Source: Eutreptiella sp. 'Long Island Sound 2002'
Lineage: Eukaryota > Euglenozoa > Euglenophyceae > Eutreptiales > Eutreptiaceae
NCBI GenBank assembly: GCA_964036045.1
Contig: OZ038382.1
Location: forward strand, 41,494,090-41,558,089
Direction: 5' to 3'
DNA: 64,000 bases
Shown here: positions 1 to 15,199 of the stretch, piece by piece
Numbering within the stretch: the stretch's first letter is position 1
Layout: each line of letters begins with the position of its first letter
Translations under genes and position numbers: made by a program
Notes under the pieces: generated by a model
Databases searched by the model: none
Seen by the model: the letters and a program-made list of their open reading frames with translations, nothing else
What the model was told of the DNA's origin: nothing

Positions 1-214
1 TAAATGTGGCGTACCAAAATGAAACTTTTTTGCAAAAATATGGAACATGCCCCTTCTAAATTTTCTTCTAATGCCTTCCCGGAACGCTGAAGGGGGAGCT
101 GCAATAACTTGACAGAATGTCGCGAATTCAATTTTGAGATATTGTGTCGGCAAGTATCACCACACTTCATTATGAAAGCACCTGGCTCTCACACCAAGCC
201 TTACCATACCATGC

Positions 215-242
215 CAAGCCAAGCCAGCCATGCCTTGGCTTG
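215..242. repeat. Satellite inverted repeat (representative copy)
   Basis: CAAGCCAAG (215-223) and CTTGGCTTG (234-242) are perfect 9-bp inverted arms around a 10-nt loop. The element recurs in almost every unit of both satellite blocks. It could form a cruciform or an RNA hairpin. Single-arm changes occur in a few units (near 16944 and 32836) without compensation, so selection on pairing is not shown. Confidence 0.85.
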
Positions 243-3200
243 ACGAGACGAGGCGAGCGAGCGCGCGCGCGCGGGGGTGGCGGGGGGTGCAATGGCAGTG
301 TGGGTGTGTGGTGGCAGTGGACCAGAGCGAAAACTTCAACAGGTAGGGTGAAAGGTGCCACTTTACGAAAGCACGCGTACAGCCTAGCCAACCACCATGC
401 AGCAACCTGAAAATCCAATAAATGTGGTATACCAAAATGAAACTTTTTTGCAAAAATATGGAACATGCCCCTTCTAAATTTTCTTCTAATGCCTTCCCGG
501 AACGCTGAAGGGGGAGCTGCAATAACTTGACAGAAAGTCCCGAATTGAATTTTGAGGTATTGTGTCGGCAAGTATCACCACACTTCATTATGAAAGCACC
601 TGGCTCTCACACCAAGCCATACCATACCATGCCAAGCCAAGCCAGCCATGCCTTGGCTTGACGAGACGAGGCGAGCGAGCGCGCGCGCGCGGGGGTGGCG
701 GGGGGTGCAATGGCAGTGTGGGTGTGTGGTGGCAGTGGACCAGAGCGAAAACTTCAACGGGTCGGGCGAAAGGTGCCACTTTACGAAAGCACGCGTACAG
801 CCTAGCCAACCACCACGCAGCAACCTGAAAATCCAATAAATGTGGCGTACCAAAATGAAACTTTTTTGCAAAAATATGGAACATGCCCCTTCTAAATTTT
901 CTACCAATGCCTTCCCGGAACGCTGAAGGGGGAGCTGCAATAACTTGACAGAAAGTCCCGAATTCAATTTTGAGATATTGTGTCGGCATGTATCACCACA
1001 CTTCATTATGAAAGCACCTGGCTCTCACACCAAGCCATACCATACCATGCCAAGCCAAGCCAGCCATGCCTTGGCTTGACGAGACGAGGCGAGCGAGCGC
1101 GCGCGCGCGGGGTGGCGGGGGATGCAATGGCAGTGTGGGTGTGTGGTGGCAGTGGACCAGAGCAAAAACTTCAACGGGTAGGGCGAAAGGTGCCACTTTA
1201 CGAAAGCACGCGTACAGCCTAGCCAACCACCACGCAGCAACCTGAAAATCCAATAAATGTGGCGTACCAAAATGAAACTTTTTTGCAAAAATATGGAACA
1301 TGCCCCTTCTAAATTTTCTTCTAATGCCTTCCCGGAACGCTGAAGGGGGAGCTGCAATAACTTGACAGAAAGTCCCGAATTCAATTTTGAGATATTGTGT
1401 CGGCAAGTATCACCACACTTCATTATGAAAGCACCTGGCTCTCACACCAAGCCATACCATACCATGCCAAGCCAAGCCAGCCATGCCTTGGCTTGACGAG
1501 ACGAGGCGAGCGAGCGCGCGCGCGCGGGGGTGGCGGGGGGTGCAATGGCAGTGTGGGTGTGTGGTGGCAGTGGACCAGAGCGAAAACTTCAACGGGTAGG
1601 GCGAAAGGTGCCACTTTACGAAAGCACGCGTACAGCCTAGCCAACCACCACGCAGCAACCTGAAAATCCAATAAATGTGGCGTACCAAAATGAAACTTTT
1701 TTGCAAAAATATGGAACATGCCCCTTCTAAATTTTCTTCTAATGCCTTCCCGGAACGCTGAAGGGGGAGCTGCAATAACTTGACAGAAAGTCCCGAATTC
1801 AATTTTGAGATATTGTGTCGGCAAGTATCACCACACTTCATTATGAAAGCACCTGGCTCTCACACCAAGCCATACCATACCATGCCAAGCCAAGCCAGCC
1901 ATGCCTTGGCTTGACGAGACGAGGCGAGCGAGCGCGCGCGCGCGAGGGTGGCGGGGGGTGCAATGGCAGTGTGGGTGTGTGGTGGCAGTGGACCAGAGCG
2001 AAAACTTCAACGGGTAGGGCGAAAGGTGCCACTTTACGAAAGCACGCGTACAGCCTAGCCAACCACCACGCAGCAACCTGAAAATCCAATAAATGTGGCG
2101 TACCAAAATGAAACTTTTTTGCAAAAATATGGAACATGCCCCTTCTAAATTTTCTTCTAATGCCTTCCCGGAACGCTGAAGGGGGAGCTGCAATAACTTG
2201 ACAGAATGTCCCGAATTCAATTTTGAGATATTGTGTCGGCAAGTATCACCACACTTCATTATGAAAGCACCTGGCTCTCACACCAAGCCATACCATACCA
2301 TGCCAAGCCAAGCCAGCCATGCCTTGGCTTGACGAGACGAGGCGAGCGAGCGCGCGCGCGCGGGGGTGGCCGGGGGTGCAATGGCAGTGTGGGTGTGTGG
2401 TGGCAGTGGACCAGAGCGAAAACTTCAACGGGTAGGGCGAAAGGTGCCACTTTACGAAAGCACGCGTACAGCCTAGCCAACCACCACGCGGCAACCTGAA
2501 AATCCAATAAATGTGGCGTACCAAAATGAAACTTTTTTGCAAAAATATGGAACATGCCCCTTCTAAATTTTCTTCTAATGCCTTCCCGGAACGCTGAAGG
2601 GGGAGCTGCAATAACTTGACAGAATGTCCCGAATTCAATTTTGAGATATTGTGTCGGCAAGTATCACCACACTTCATTATGAAAGCACCTGGCTCTCACA
2701 CCAAGCCATACCATACCATGCCAAGCCAAGCCAGCCATGCCTTGGCTTGACGAGACGAGGCGAGCGAGCGCGCGCGCGCGGGGGTGGCGGGGGGTGCAAT
2801 GGCAGTGTGGGTGTGTGGTGGCAGTGGACCAGAGCGAAAACTTCCACGGGTAGGGCGAAAGGTGCCACTTTACGAAAGCACGCGTACAGCCTAGCCAACC
2901 ACCACGCAGCAACCTGAAGATCCAATAAATGTGGCGTACCAAAATGAAACTTTTTTGCAAAAATATGGAACATGCCCCTTCTAAATTTTCTTCTAATGCC
3001 TTCCCGGAACGCTGAAGGGGGAGCTGCAATAACTTGACAGAAAGTCCCGAATTCAATTTTGAGATATTGTGTCGGCAAGTATCACCACACTTCATTATGA
3101 AAGCACCTGGCTCTCACACCAAGCCATACCATACCATGCCAAGCCAAGCCAGCCATGCCTTGGCTTGACGAGACGAGGCGAGCGAGCGCGCGCGCGCGGG

Positions 3201-6200
3201 GGTGGCGGGGGGTGCAATGGCAGTGTGGGTGTGTGGTGGCAGTGGACCAGAGCGAAAACTTCAACGGGTAGGGCGAAAGGTGCCACTTTACGGAAGCACG
3301 CGTACAGCCTAGCCAACCACCACGCAGCAACCTGAAAATCCAATAAATGTGGCGTACCAAAATGAAACTTTTTTGCAAAAATATGGAACATGCCCCTTCT
3401 AAATTTTCTTCTAATGCCTTCCCGGAACGCTGAAGGGGGAGCTGCAATAACTTGACAGAAAGTCCCGAATTCAATTTTGAGATATTGTGTCGGCAAGTAT
3501 CACCACACTCCATTATGAAAGCACCTGGCTCTCACACCAAGCCATACCATACCATGCCAAGCCAGGCCAGCCATGCCTTGGCTTGACGAGACGAGGCGAG
3601 CGAGCGCGCGCGCGCGGGGGTGGCGGGGGGTGCAATGGCAGTGTGGGTGTGAGGTAGCAGTGGACCAGAGCGAAAACTTCAACGGGTAGGGCGAAAGGTG
3701 CCACTTTACGAAAGCACGCGTACAGCCTAGCCAACCACCACGCAGCAACCTGAAAATCCAATAAATGTGGCGTACCAAAATGAAACTTTTTTGCAAAAAT
3801 ATGGAACATGCCCCTTCTAAATTTTCTTCTAATGCCTTCCCGGAACGCTGAAGGGGGAGCTGCAATAACTTGACAGAAAGTCCCGAATTCAATTTTGAGA
3901 TATTGTGTCGGCAAGTATCACCACACTTCATTATGAAAGCACCTGGCTCTCACACCAAGCCATACCATACCATGCCAAGCCAAGCCAGCCATGCCTTGGC
4001 CTGACGAGACGAGGCGAGCGAGCGCGTGCGCGCGGGGGTGGCGGGGGGTGCAATGGCAGTGTGGGTGTGTGGTGGCAGTGGACCAGAGCGAAAACTTCAA
4101 CGGGTAGGGCGAAAGGTGCCACTTTACGAAAGCACGCGTACAGCCTAGCCAACCACCACGCAGCAACCTGAAAATCCAATAAATGTGGCGTACCAAAATG
4201 AAACTTTTTTGCAAAAATATGGAACATGCCCCTTCTAAATTTTCTCCTAATGCCTTCCCGGAACGCTGAAGGGGGAGCTGCAATAACTTGACAGAAAGTC
4301 CCGAATTCAATTTTGAGATATTGTGTCGGCAAGTATCACCACACTTCATTATGAAAGCACCTGGCTCTCACACCAAGCCATACCATACCATGCCAAGCCA
4401 AGCCAGCCATGCCTTGGCTTGACGAGACGAGGCGAGCGAGCGCGCGCGCGCGGGGGTGGCGGGGGGTGCAATGGCAGTGTGGGTGTGTGGTGGCAGTGGA
4501 CCAGAGCGAAAACTTCAACGGGTAGGGCGAAAGGTGCCACTTTACGAAAGCACGCGTACAGCCTAGCCAACCACCACGCAGCAACCTGAAAATCCAATAA
4601 ATGTGGCGTACCAAAATGAAACTTTTTTGCAAAAATATGGAACATGCCCCTTCTAAATTTTCTTCTAATGCCTTCCCGGAACACTGAAGGGGGAGCTGCA
4701 ATAACTTGACAGAAAGTCCCGAATTCAATTTTGAGATATTGTGTCGGCAAGTATCACCACACTTCATTATGAAAGCACCTGGCTCTCACACCAAGCCATA
4801 CCATACCATGCCAAGCCAAGCCAGCCATGCCTTGGCTTGACGAGACGAGGCGAGCGAGCGCGCGCGCGCGGGGGTGGCGGGGGGTGCAATGGCAGTGTGG
4901 TTGTGTGGTGGCAGTGGACCAGAGCGAAAACTTCAACGGGTAGGGCGAAAGGTGCCACTTTACGAAAGCACGCGTACAGCCTAGCCAACCACCACGCAGC
5001 AACCTGAAAATCAAATAAATGTGGCGTACCAAAATGAAACTTTCCTTGCAAAAATATGGAACATGCCCCTTCTAAATTTTCTTCTAATGCCTTCCCGGAA
5101 CGCTGAAGGGGGAGCTGCAATAACTTGACAGAAAGTCCCGAATTCAATTTTGAGATATTGTGTCGGCAAGTATCACCACACTTCATTATGAAAGCACCTG
5201 GCTCTCACACCAAGCCATACCATACCATGCCAAGCCAAGCCAGCCATGCCTTGGCTTGACGAGACGAGGCGAGCGAGCGCGCGCGCGCGGGGCTGGCGGG
5301 GGGTGCAATGGCAGTGTGGGTGTGTGGTGGCAGTGGACCAGAGCGAAAACTTCAACGGGTAGGGCGAAAGGTGCCACTTTACGAAAGCACGCGTACAGCC
5401 TAGCCAACCACCACGCAGCAACCTGAAAATCCAATAAATGTGGCGTACCAAAATGAAACTTTTTTACAAAAATATGGAACATGCCCCTTCTAGATTTTTT
5501 TCTAATGCCTTCCCGGAACGCTGAAGGGGGAGCTGCAATAACTTGACAGAATGTCCCGAATTCAGTTTTGAGATATTGTGTCGGCAAGTATCACCACACT
5601 TCATTATGAAAGCACCTGGCTCTCACACCAAGCCATACCATACCATGCCAAGCCAAGCCAGCCATGCCTTGGCTTGACGAGACGAGGCGAGCGAGCGCGC
5701 GCGCGCGGGGGTGGCGGGGGGTGCAATGGCAGTGTGGGTGTGTGGTGGCAGTGGACCAGAGCGAAAACTTCAACGGGTAGGGCGAAAGGTGCCACTTTAC
5801 GAAAGCACGCGTACAGCCTAGCCAACCACCACGCAGCAACCTGAAAATCCAATAAATATGGCGTACCAAAATGAAACTTTTTTGCAAAAATATGGAACAT
5901 GCCCCTTCTAAATTTTCTTCTAATGCCTTCCCGGAACGCTGAAGGGGGAGCTGCAATAACTTGACAGAAAGTCCCGAATTCAATTTTGAGATATTGTGTC
6001 GGCAAGTATCACCACACTTCATTATGAAAGCACCTGGCTCTCACACCAAGCCATACCATACCATGCCAAGCCAAGCCAGCCATGCCTTGGCTTGACGAGA
6101 CGAGGCGAGCGAGCGCGCGCGCGCGGGGGTGGCGGGGGGTGCAATGGCAGTGTGGGTGTGTGGTGGCAGTGGACCAGAGCGAAAACTTCAACGGGTAGGG

Positions 6201-8000
6201 CGAAAGGTGCCACTTTACGAAAGCACGCGTACAGCCTAGCCAACCACCACGCAGCAACCTGAAAATCAAATAAATGTGGCGTACCAAAATGAAACTTTTT
6301 TGCAAAAATATGGAACATGCCCCTTCTAAATTTTCTTCTAATGCCTTCCCGGAACGCTGAAGGGGGAGCTGCAATAACTTGACAGAAAGTCCCGAATTCA
6401 ATTTTGAGATATTGTGTCGGCAAGTATCACCACACTTCATTATGAAAGCGGCTGGCTCTCACACCAAGCCATACCATACCATGCCAAGCCAAGCCAGCCA
6501 TGCCTTGGCTTGACGAGACGAGGCGAGCGAGCGCGCGCGCGCGGGGGTGGCGGGGGGTGCAATGGCAGTGTGGGTGTGTGGTGGCAGTGGACCAGAGCGA
6601 AAACTTCAACGGGTAGGGCGAAAGGTGCCACTTTACGAAAGCACGCGTACAGCCTAGCCAACCACCACGCAGCAACCTGAAAATCCAATAAATGTGGCGT
6701 ACCAAAATGAAACTTTTTTACAAAAATATGGAACATGCCCCTTCTAAATTTTCTTCTAATGCCTTCCCGGAACGCTGAAGGGGGAGCTGCAATAACTTGA
6801 CAGAAAGTCCCGAATTCAATTTTGAGATATTGTGTCGGCAAGTATCACCACACTTCATTATGAAACCACCTGGCTCTCACACCAAGCCATACCATACCAT
6901 GCCAAGCCAAGCCAGCCATGCCTTGGCTTGACGAGACGAGGCGAGCGAGCGCGCGCGCGCGGGGGTGGCGGGGGGTGCAATGGCAGTGTGGGTGTGTGGT
7001 GGCAGTGGACCAGAGCGAAAACTTCAACGGGTAGGGCGAAAGGTGCCACTTTACGAAAGCACGCGTACAGCCTAGCCAACCACCACGCAGCAACCTGAAA
7101 ATCCAATAAATGTGGCGTACCAAAATGAAACTTTTTTGCAAAAATATGGAACATGCCCCTTCTAAATTTTCTTCTAATGCCTTCCCGGAACGCTGAAGGG
7201 GGAGCTGCAATAACTTGACAGAAAGTCCCGAATTCAATTTTGAGATATTGTGTCGGCAAGTATCACCACACTTCATTATGAAAGCACCTGGCTCTCACAC
7301 CAAGCCATACCATACCATGCCAAGCCAAGCCAGCCATGCCTTGGCTTGACGAGACGAGGCGAGCGAGCGCGCGCGCGCGGGGGTGGCGGGGGGTGCAATG
7401 GCAGTGTGGGTGTGTGGTGGCAGTGGACCAGAGCGAAAACTTCAACGGGTAGGGCGAAAGGTGCCACTTGACGAAAGCACGCGTACAGCCTAGCCAACCA
7501 CCACGCAGCAACCTGAAAATCCAATAAATGTGGCGTACCAAAATGAAACTTTTTTGCAAAAATATGGAACATGCCCCTTCTAAATTTTCTTCTAATGCCT
7601 TCCCGGAACGCTGAAGGGGGAGCTGCAATAACTTGACAGAAAGTCCCGAATTCAATTTTGAGATATTGTGTCGGCAAGTATCACCACACTTCATTATGAA
7701 AGCACCTGGCTCTCACACCAAGCCATACCATACCATGCCAAGCCAAGCCAGCCATGCCTTGGCTTGACGAGACGAGGCGAGCGAGCGCGCGCGCGCGGGG
7801 GTGGCGGGGGGTGCAATGGCAGTGTGGGTGTGTGGTGGCAGTGGACCAGAGCGAAAACTTCAACGGGTAGGGCGAAAGGTGCCACTTTACGAAAGCACGC
7901 GTACAGCCTAGCCAACCACCACGCAGCAACCTGAAAATCCAATAAATGTGGCGTACCAAAATGAAACTTTTTTGCAAAAATATGGAACATGCCCCTTCTA

Positions 8001-11000
8001 AATTTCCTTCTAATGCCTTCCCGGAACGCTGAAGCAGGAGCTGCAATAACTTGACAGAAAGTCCCGAATTCAATTTTGAGATATTGTGTCGGCAAGTATC
8101 ACCACACTGCATTATGAAAGCACCTGGCTCTCACACCAAGCCATACCATACCATGCCAAGCCAAGCCAGCCATGCCTTGGCTTGACGAGACGAGGCGAGC
8201 GAGCGCGCGCGCGTGGGGGTGGTGGGGGTTGCAATGGCAGTGTGGGTGTGTGGTGGCAGTGGACCAGAGCGAAAACTTCAACGGTTAGGGCGAAAGGTGC
8301 CACTTTACGAAAGCACGCGTACAGCCTAGCCAACCACCACGCAGCAACCTGAAAATCCAATAAATGTGGCGTACCAAAATGAAACTTTTTTGCAAAAATA
8401 TGGAACATGCCCCTTCTAAATTTTCTTCTAATGCCTTCCCGGAACGCTGAAGGGGGAGCTGCAATAACTTGACAGAAAGTCCCGAATTCAATTTTGAGAT
8501 ATTGTGTCGGCAAGTATCACCACACTTCATTATGAAAGCACCTGGCTCTCACACCAAGCCATACCTTACCATGCCAAGCCAAGCCAGCCATGCCTTGGCT
8601 TGACGAGACGAGGCGAGCGAGCGCGCGCGCGCGGGGGTGGCGGGGGGTGCAATGGCAGTGTGGGTGTGTGGTGGCAGTGGACCAGAGCGAAAACTTCAAC
8701 GGGTAGGGCGAAAGGTGCCACTTTACGAAAGCACGCGTACAGCCTAGCCAACCACCACGCAGCAACCTGAAAATCCAATAAATGTGGCGTACCAAAATGA
8801 AACTTTTTTGCAAAAATATGGAACATGCCCCTTCTAAATTTTCTTCTAATGCCTTCCCGGAACGCTGAAGGGGGAGCTGCAATAACTTGACAGAATGTCC
8901 CGAATTTAATTTCGAGATATTGTGTCGGCAAGTATCACCACACTTCATTATGAAAGCACCTGGCCTCACACCAAGCCATACCATACCATGCCAAGCCAAG
9001 CCAGCCATGCCTTGGCTTGACGAGACGAGGCGAGCGAGCGCGCGCGCGCGGGGGTGGCGGGGGGTGCAATGGCAGTGTGGCTGTGTGGTGGCAGTGGACC
9101 AGAGCGAAAACTTCAACGGGTAGGGCGAAAGGTGCCACTTTACGAAAGCACGCGTACAGCCTAGCCAACCACCACGCAGCAACCTGAAAATCCAATAAAT
9201 GTGGCGTACCAAAATGAAACTTTTTTGCAAAAATATGGAACAAGCCCCTTCTAAATTTTCTTCTAATGCCTTCCCGGAACGCTGAAGGGGGAGCTGCAAT
9301 AACTTGACAGAAAGTCCCGAATTCAATTTTGAGATATTGTGTCGGCAAGTATCACCACACTTCATTATGAAAGCACCTGGCTCTCACACCAAGCCATACC
9401 ATACCATGCCAAGCCAAGCCAGCCATGCCTTGGCTTGACGAGACGAGGCGAGCGAGCGCGCGCGCGCGGGGGTGGCGGGGGGTGCAATGGCAGTGTGGGT
9501 GTGTGGTGGCAGTGGACCAGAGCGAAAACTTCAACGGGTAGGGCGAAAGGTGCCACTTTACGAAAGCACGCGTACAGCCTAGCCAACCACCACGCAGCAA
9601 CCTGAAAATCCAATAAATGTGGCGTACCAAAATGAAACTTTTTTGCAAAAATATGGAACATGCCCCTTCTAAATTTCCTTCTAATGCCTTCCCGGAACGC
9701 TGAAGGGGGAGCTGCAATAACTTGACAGAAAGTCCCGAATTCAATTTTGAGATATTGTGTCGGCAAGTATCACCACACTTCATTATGAAAGCACCTGGCT
9801 CTCACACCAAGCCATACCATACCATGCCAAGCCAAGCCAGCCATGCCTTGGCTTGACGAGACGAGGCGAGCGAGCGCGCGCGCGCGGGGGTGGTGGGGGT
9901 TGCAATGGCAGTGTGGGTGTGTGGTGGCAGTGGACCAGAGCGAAAACTTCAACGGGTAGGGCGAAAGGTGCCACTTTACGAAAGCACGCGTACAGCCTAG
10001 CCAACCACCACGCAGCAACCTGAAAATCCAATAAATGTGGCGTACCAAAATGAAACTTTTTTGCAAAAATATGGAACATGCCCCTTCTAAATTTTCTTCT
10101 AATGCCTTCCCGGAACGCTGAAGGGGGAGCTGCAATAACTTGACAGAAAGTCCCGAATTCAATTTTGAGATATTGTGTCGGCAAGTATCACCACACTTCA
10201 TTATGAAAGCACCTGGCTCTCACACCAAGCCATACCTTACCATGCCAAGCCAAGCCAGCCATGCCTTGGCTTGACGAGACGAGGCGAGCGAGCGCGCGCG
10301 CGCGGGGGTGGCGGGGGGTGCAATGGCAGTGTGGGTGTGTGGTGGCAGTGGACCAGAGCGAAAACTTCAACGGGTAGGGCGAAAGGTGCCACTTTACGAA
10401 AGCACGCGTACAGCCTAGCCAACCACCACGCAGCAACCTGAAAATCCAATAAATGTGGCGTACCAAAATGAAACTTTTTTGCAAAAATATGGAACATGCC
10501 CCTTCTAAATTTTCTTCTAATGCCTTCCCGGAACGCTGAAGGGGGAGCTGCAATAACTTGACAGAATGTCCCGAATTCAATTTCGAGATATTGTGTCGGC
10601 AAGTATCACCACACTTCATTATGAAAGCACCTGGCTCTCACACCAAGCCATACCATACCATGCCAAGCCAAGCCAGCCATGCCTTGGCTCGACGAGACGA
10701 GGCGAGCGAGCGCGCGCGCGCGGGGGTGGCGGGGGGTGCAATGGCAGTGTGGGTGTGTGGTGGCAGTGGACCAGAGCGAAAACTTCAACGGGTAGGGCGA
10801 AAGGTGCCACTTTACGAAAGCACGCGTACAGCCTAGCCAACCACCACGCAGCAACCTGAAAATCCAATAAATGTGGCGTACCAAAATGAAACTTTTTTGC
10901 AAAAATATGGAACATGCCCCTTCTAAATTTTCTTCTAATGCCTTCCCGGAACGCTGAAGGGGGAGCTGCAATAACTTGACAGAAAGTCCCGAATTCAATT

Positions 11001-11342
11001 TTGAGATATTGTGTCGGCAAGTATCACCACACTTCATTATGAAAGCACCTGGCTCTCACACCAAGCCATACCATACCATGCCAAGCCAAGCCAGCCATGC
11101 CTTGGCTTGACGAGACGAGGCGAGCGAGCGCGCGCGCGCGGGGGTGGCGGGGGGTGCAATGGCAGTGTGGGTGTGTGGTGGCAGTGGACCAGAGCGAAAA
11201 CTTCAACGGGTAGGGCGAAAGGTGCCACTTTACGAAAGCACGCGTACAGCCTAGCCAACCACCACGCAGCAACCTGAAAATCCAATAAATGTGGCGTACC
11301 AAAATGAAACTTTTTTGCAAAAATATGGAACATGCCCCTTCT
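8001..11342. repeat. Higher-order repeat: tandem duplication of four satellite units (period 1671 bp)
   Basis: Four private variants recur exactly 1671 bp apart: AATTTCC at 8001 and 9672, GGTGGGGGTT at 8221 and 9892, ATACCTTACC at 8561 and 10232, TTTCGAG at 8910 and 10581. The markers directly support 8001-8930 and 9672-10600; the outer limits are set by the period. This is the footprint of a four-unit unequal exchange. Confidence 0.85.
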
Positions 11343-14300
11343 AAATTTTCTTCTAATGCCTTCCCGGAACGCTGAAGGGGGAGCTGCAATAACTTGACAG
11401 AAAGTCCCGAATTCAATTTTGAGATATTGTGTCGTTAAGTATCACCACACTTCATTATGAAAGCACCTGGCTCTCACACCAAGCCATACCATACCATGCC
11501 AAGCCAAGCCAGCCATGCCTTGGCTTGACGAGACGAGGCGAGCGAGCGCGCGCGCGCGGGGGTGGCGGGGGGTGCAATGGCAGTGTGGGTGTGTGGTGGC
11601 AGTGGACCAGAGCGAAAACTTCAACGGGTAGGGCGAAAGGTGCCACTTTACGAAAGCACGCGTACAGCCTAGCCAACCACCACGCAGCAACCTGAAAATC
11701 CAATAAATGTGGCGTACCAAAATGAAACTTTTTTTCAAAAATATGGAACATACCCCTTCTAAATTTTCTTCTAATGCCTTCCCGGAACGCTGAAGGGGGA
11801 GCTGCAATAACTTGACAGAAAGTCCCGAATTCAATTTTGAGATATTGTGTCGGCAAGTATCACCACACTTCATTATGAAAGCACCTGGCTCTCACACCAA
11901 GCCATACCATACCATGCCAAGCCAAGCCAGCCATGCCTTGGCTTGACGAGACGAGGCGAGCGAGCGCGCGCGCGCGGGGGTGGCGGGGGGTGCAATGGCA
12001 GTGTGGGTGTGTGGTGGCAGTGGACCAGAGCGAAAACTTCAACGGGTAGGGCGAAAGGTGCCACTTTACGAAAGCACGCGTACAGCCTAGCCAACCACCA
12101 CGCAGCAACCTGAAAATCCAATAAATGGGGCGTACCAAAATGAAACTTTTTTGCAAAAATATGGAACATGCCCCTTCTAAATTTTCTTCTAATGCCTTCC
12201 CGGAACGCTGAAGGGGGAGCTGCAATAACTTGACAGAAAGTCCCGAATTCAATTTTGAGATATTGTGTCGGCAAGTATCACCACACTTCATTATGAAAGC
12301 ACCTGGCTCTCACACCAAGCCATACCATACCATGCCAAGCCAAGCCAGCCATGCCTTGGCTTGACGAGACGAGGCGAGCGAGCGCGCGCGCGCGGGGGTG
12401 GCGGGGGGTGCAATGGCAGTGTGGGTGTGTGGTGGCAGTGGACCAGAGCAAAAACTTCAACGGGTAGGGCGAAAGGTGCCACTTTACGAAAGCACGCGTA
12501 CAGCCTAGCCAACCACCACGCAGCAACCTGAAAATCCAATAAATGTGGCGTACCAAAATGAAACTTTTTTGCAAAAATATGGAACATGCCCCTTCTAAAT
12601 TTTCTTCTAATGCCTTCCCGGAACGCTGAAGGGGTAGCTGCAATAACTTGACAGAAAGTCCGGAATTCAATTCTGAGATATTGTGTCGGCAAGTATCACC
12701 ACACTTCATTATGAAAGCACCTGGCTCTCACACCAAGCCATACCATACCATGCCAAGCCAAGCCAGCCATGCCTTGGCTTGACGAGACGAGGCGAGCGAG
12801 CGCGCGCGCGCGGGGGTGGCGGGGGGTGCAATGGCAGTGTGGGTGTGTGGTGGCAGTGGACCAGAGCGAAAACTTCAACGGGTAGGGCGAAAGGTGCCAC
12901 TTTACGAAAGCACGCGTACAGCCTAGCCAACCACCACGCAGCAACCTGAAAATCCAATAAATGTGGCGTACCAAAATGAAACTTTTTTGCAAAAATATGG
13001 AACATGCCCCTTCTAAATTTTCTTCCAATGCCTTCCCGGAACGCTGAAGGGGGAGCTGCAATAACTTGACAGAATGTCCCGAATTCAATTTTGAGATATT
13101 GTGTCGGCAAGTATCACCACACTTCATTATGAAAGCACCTGGCTCTCACACCAAGCCATACCATACCATGCCAAGCCAAGCCAGCCATGCCTTGGCTTGA
13201 CGAGACGAGGCGAGCGAGCGCGCGCGCGCGGGGGTGGCGGGGGGTGCAATGGCAGTGTGGGTGTGTGGTGGCAGTGGACCAGAGCGAAAACTTCAACGGG
13301 TAGGGCGAAAGGTGCCACTTTACGAAAGCACGCGTACAGCCTAGCCAACCACCACGCAGCAACCTGAAAATCCAATAAATGTGGCGTACCAAAATGAAAC
13401 TTTTTTGCAAAAATATGGAACATGCCCCTTCTAAATTTTCTTCTACTGCCTTCCCGGAACGCTGAAGGGGGAGCTGCAATAACTTGACAGAATGTCCCGA
13501 ATCCAATTTTGAGATATTGTGTCGGCAAGTATCACCACACTTCATTATGAAAGCACCTGGCTCTCACACCAAGCCATACCATACCATGCCAAGCCAAGCC
13601 AGCCATGCCTTGGCTTGACGAGACGAGGCGAGCGAGCGCGCGCGCGCGGGGGTGGCGGGGGCTGCAATGGCAGTGTGGGTGTGTGGTGGCAGTGGACCAG
13701 AGCGAAAACTTCAACGGGTAGGGCGAAAGGTGCCACTTTACGAAAGCACGCGTACAGCCTAGCCAACCACCACGCAGCAACCTGAAAATCCAATAAATGT
13801 GGCGTACCAAAATGAAACTTTTTTGCAAAAATATGGAACATGCCCCTTCTAAATTTTCTTCTAATGCCTTCCCGGAACGCTGAAGGGGGAGCTGCAATAA
13901 CTTGACAGAAAGTCCCGAATTCAATTTTGAGATATTGTGTCGGCAAGTATCACCACACTTCATTATGAAAGCACCTGGCTCTCACACCAAGCCATACCAT
14001 ACCATGCCAAGCCAAGCCAGCCATGCCTTGGCTTGACGAGACGAGGCGAGCGAGCGCGCGCGCGCGGGGGTGGCGGGGGGTGCAATGGCAGTGTTGGTGT
14101 GTGGTGGCAGTGGACCAGAGCGAAAACTTCAACGGGTAGGGCGAAAGGTGCCACTTTACGAAGGCACGCGTACAGCCTAGCCAACCACCACGCAGCAACC
14201 TGAAAATCCAATAAATGTGGCGTACCAAAATGAAACTTTTTTGCAAAAATATGGATCATGCCCCTTCTAAATTTTCTTCTAATGCCTTCCCGGAACGCTG

Positions 14301-15199
14301 AAGGGGGAGCTGCAATAACTTGACAGAATGTCCCGAATTCAATTTTGAGATATTGTGTCGGCAAGTATCACCACACTTCATTATGAAAGCACCTGGCTCT
14401 CACACCAAGCCATACCATACCATGCCAAGCCAAGCCAGCCATGCCTTGGCTTGACGAGACGAGGCGAGCGAGCGCGCGCGCGCGGGGGTGGCGGGGGGTG
14501 CAATGGCAGTGTGGGTGTGTGGTGGCAGTGGACCAGAGCGAAAACTTCAACGGGTAGGGCGAAAGGTGCCACTTTACGAAAGCACGCGTACAGCCTAGCC
14601 AACCACCACGCAGCAACCTGAAAATCCAATAAATGTGGCGTACCAAAATGAAACTCTTTTGCAAAAATATGGAACATGCCCCTTCTAAATTTCTTCTAAT
14701 GCCTTCCCGGAACGCTGAAGGGGAAGCTGCAATAACTTGACAGAAAGTCCCGAATTCAATTTTGAGATATTGTGTCGGCAAGTATCACCACACTACATTA
14801 TGAAAGCACCTGGCTCTCACACCAAGCCATACCATACCATGCCAAGCCAAGCCAGCCATGCCTTGGCTTGACGAGACGAGGCGAGCGAGCGCGCGCGCGC
14901 CGGGGTGGCGGGGGGTGCAATGGCAGTGTGGGTGTGTGGTGGCAGTGGACCAGAGCGAAAACTTCAACGGGTAGGGCGAAAGGTGCCACTTTACGAAAGC
15001 ACGCGTACAGCCTAGCCAACCACCACGCAGCAACCTGAAAATCCAATAAATGTGGCGTACCAAAATGAAACTTTTTTGCAAAAATATGGAACATGGCCCT
15101 TCTAAATTTTCTTCTAATGCCTTCCCGGAACGCTGAAGGGGGAGCTGCAATAACTTGACAGAAAGTCCCGAATTCAATTTTGAGATATTGTGTCGGCAA

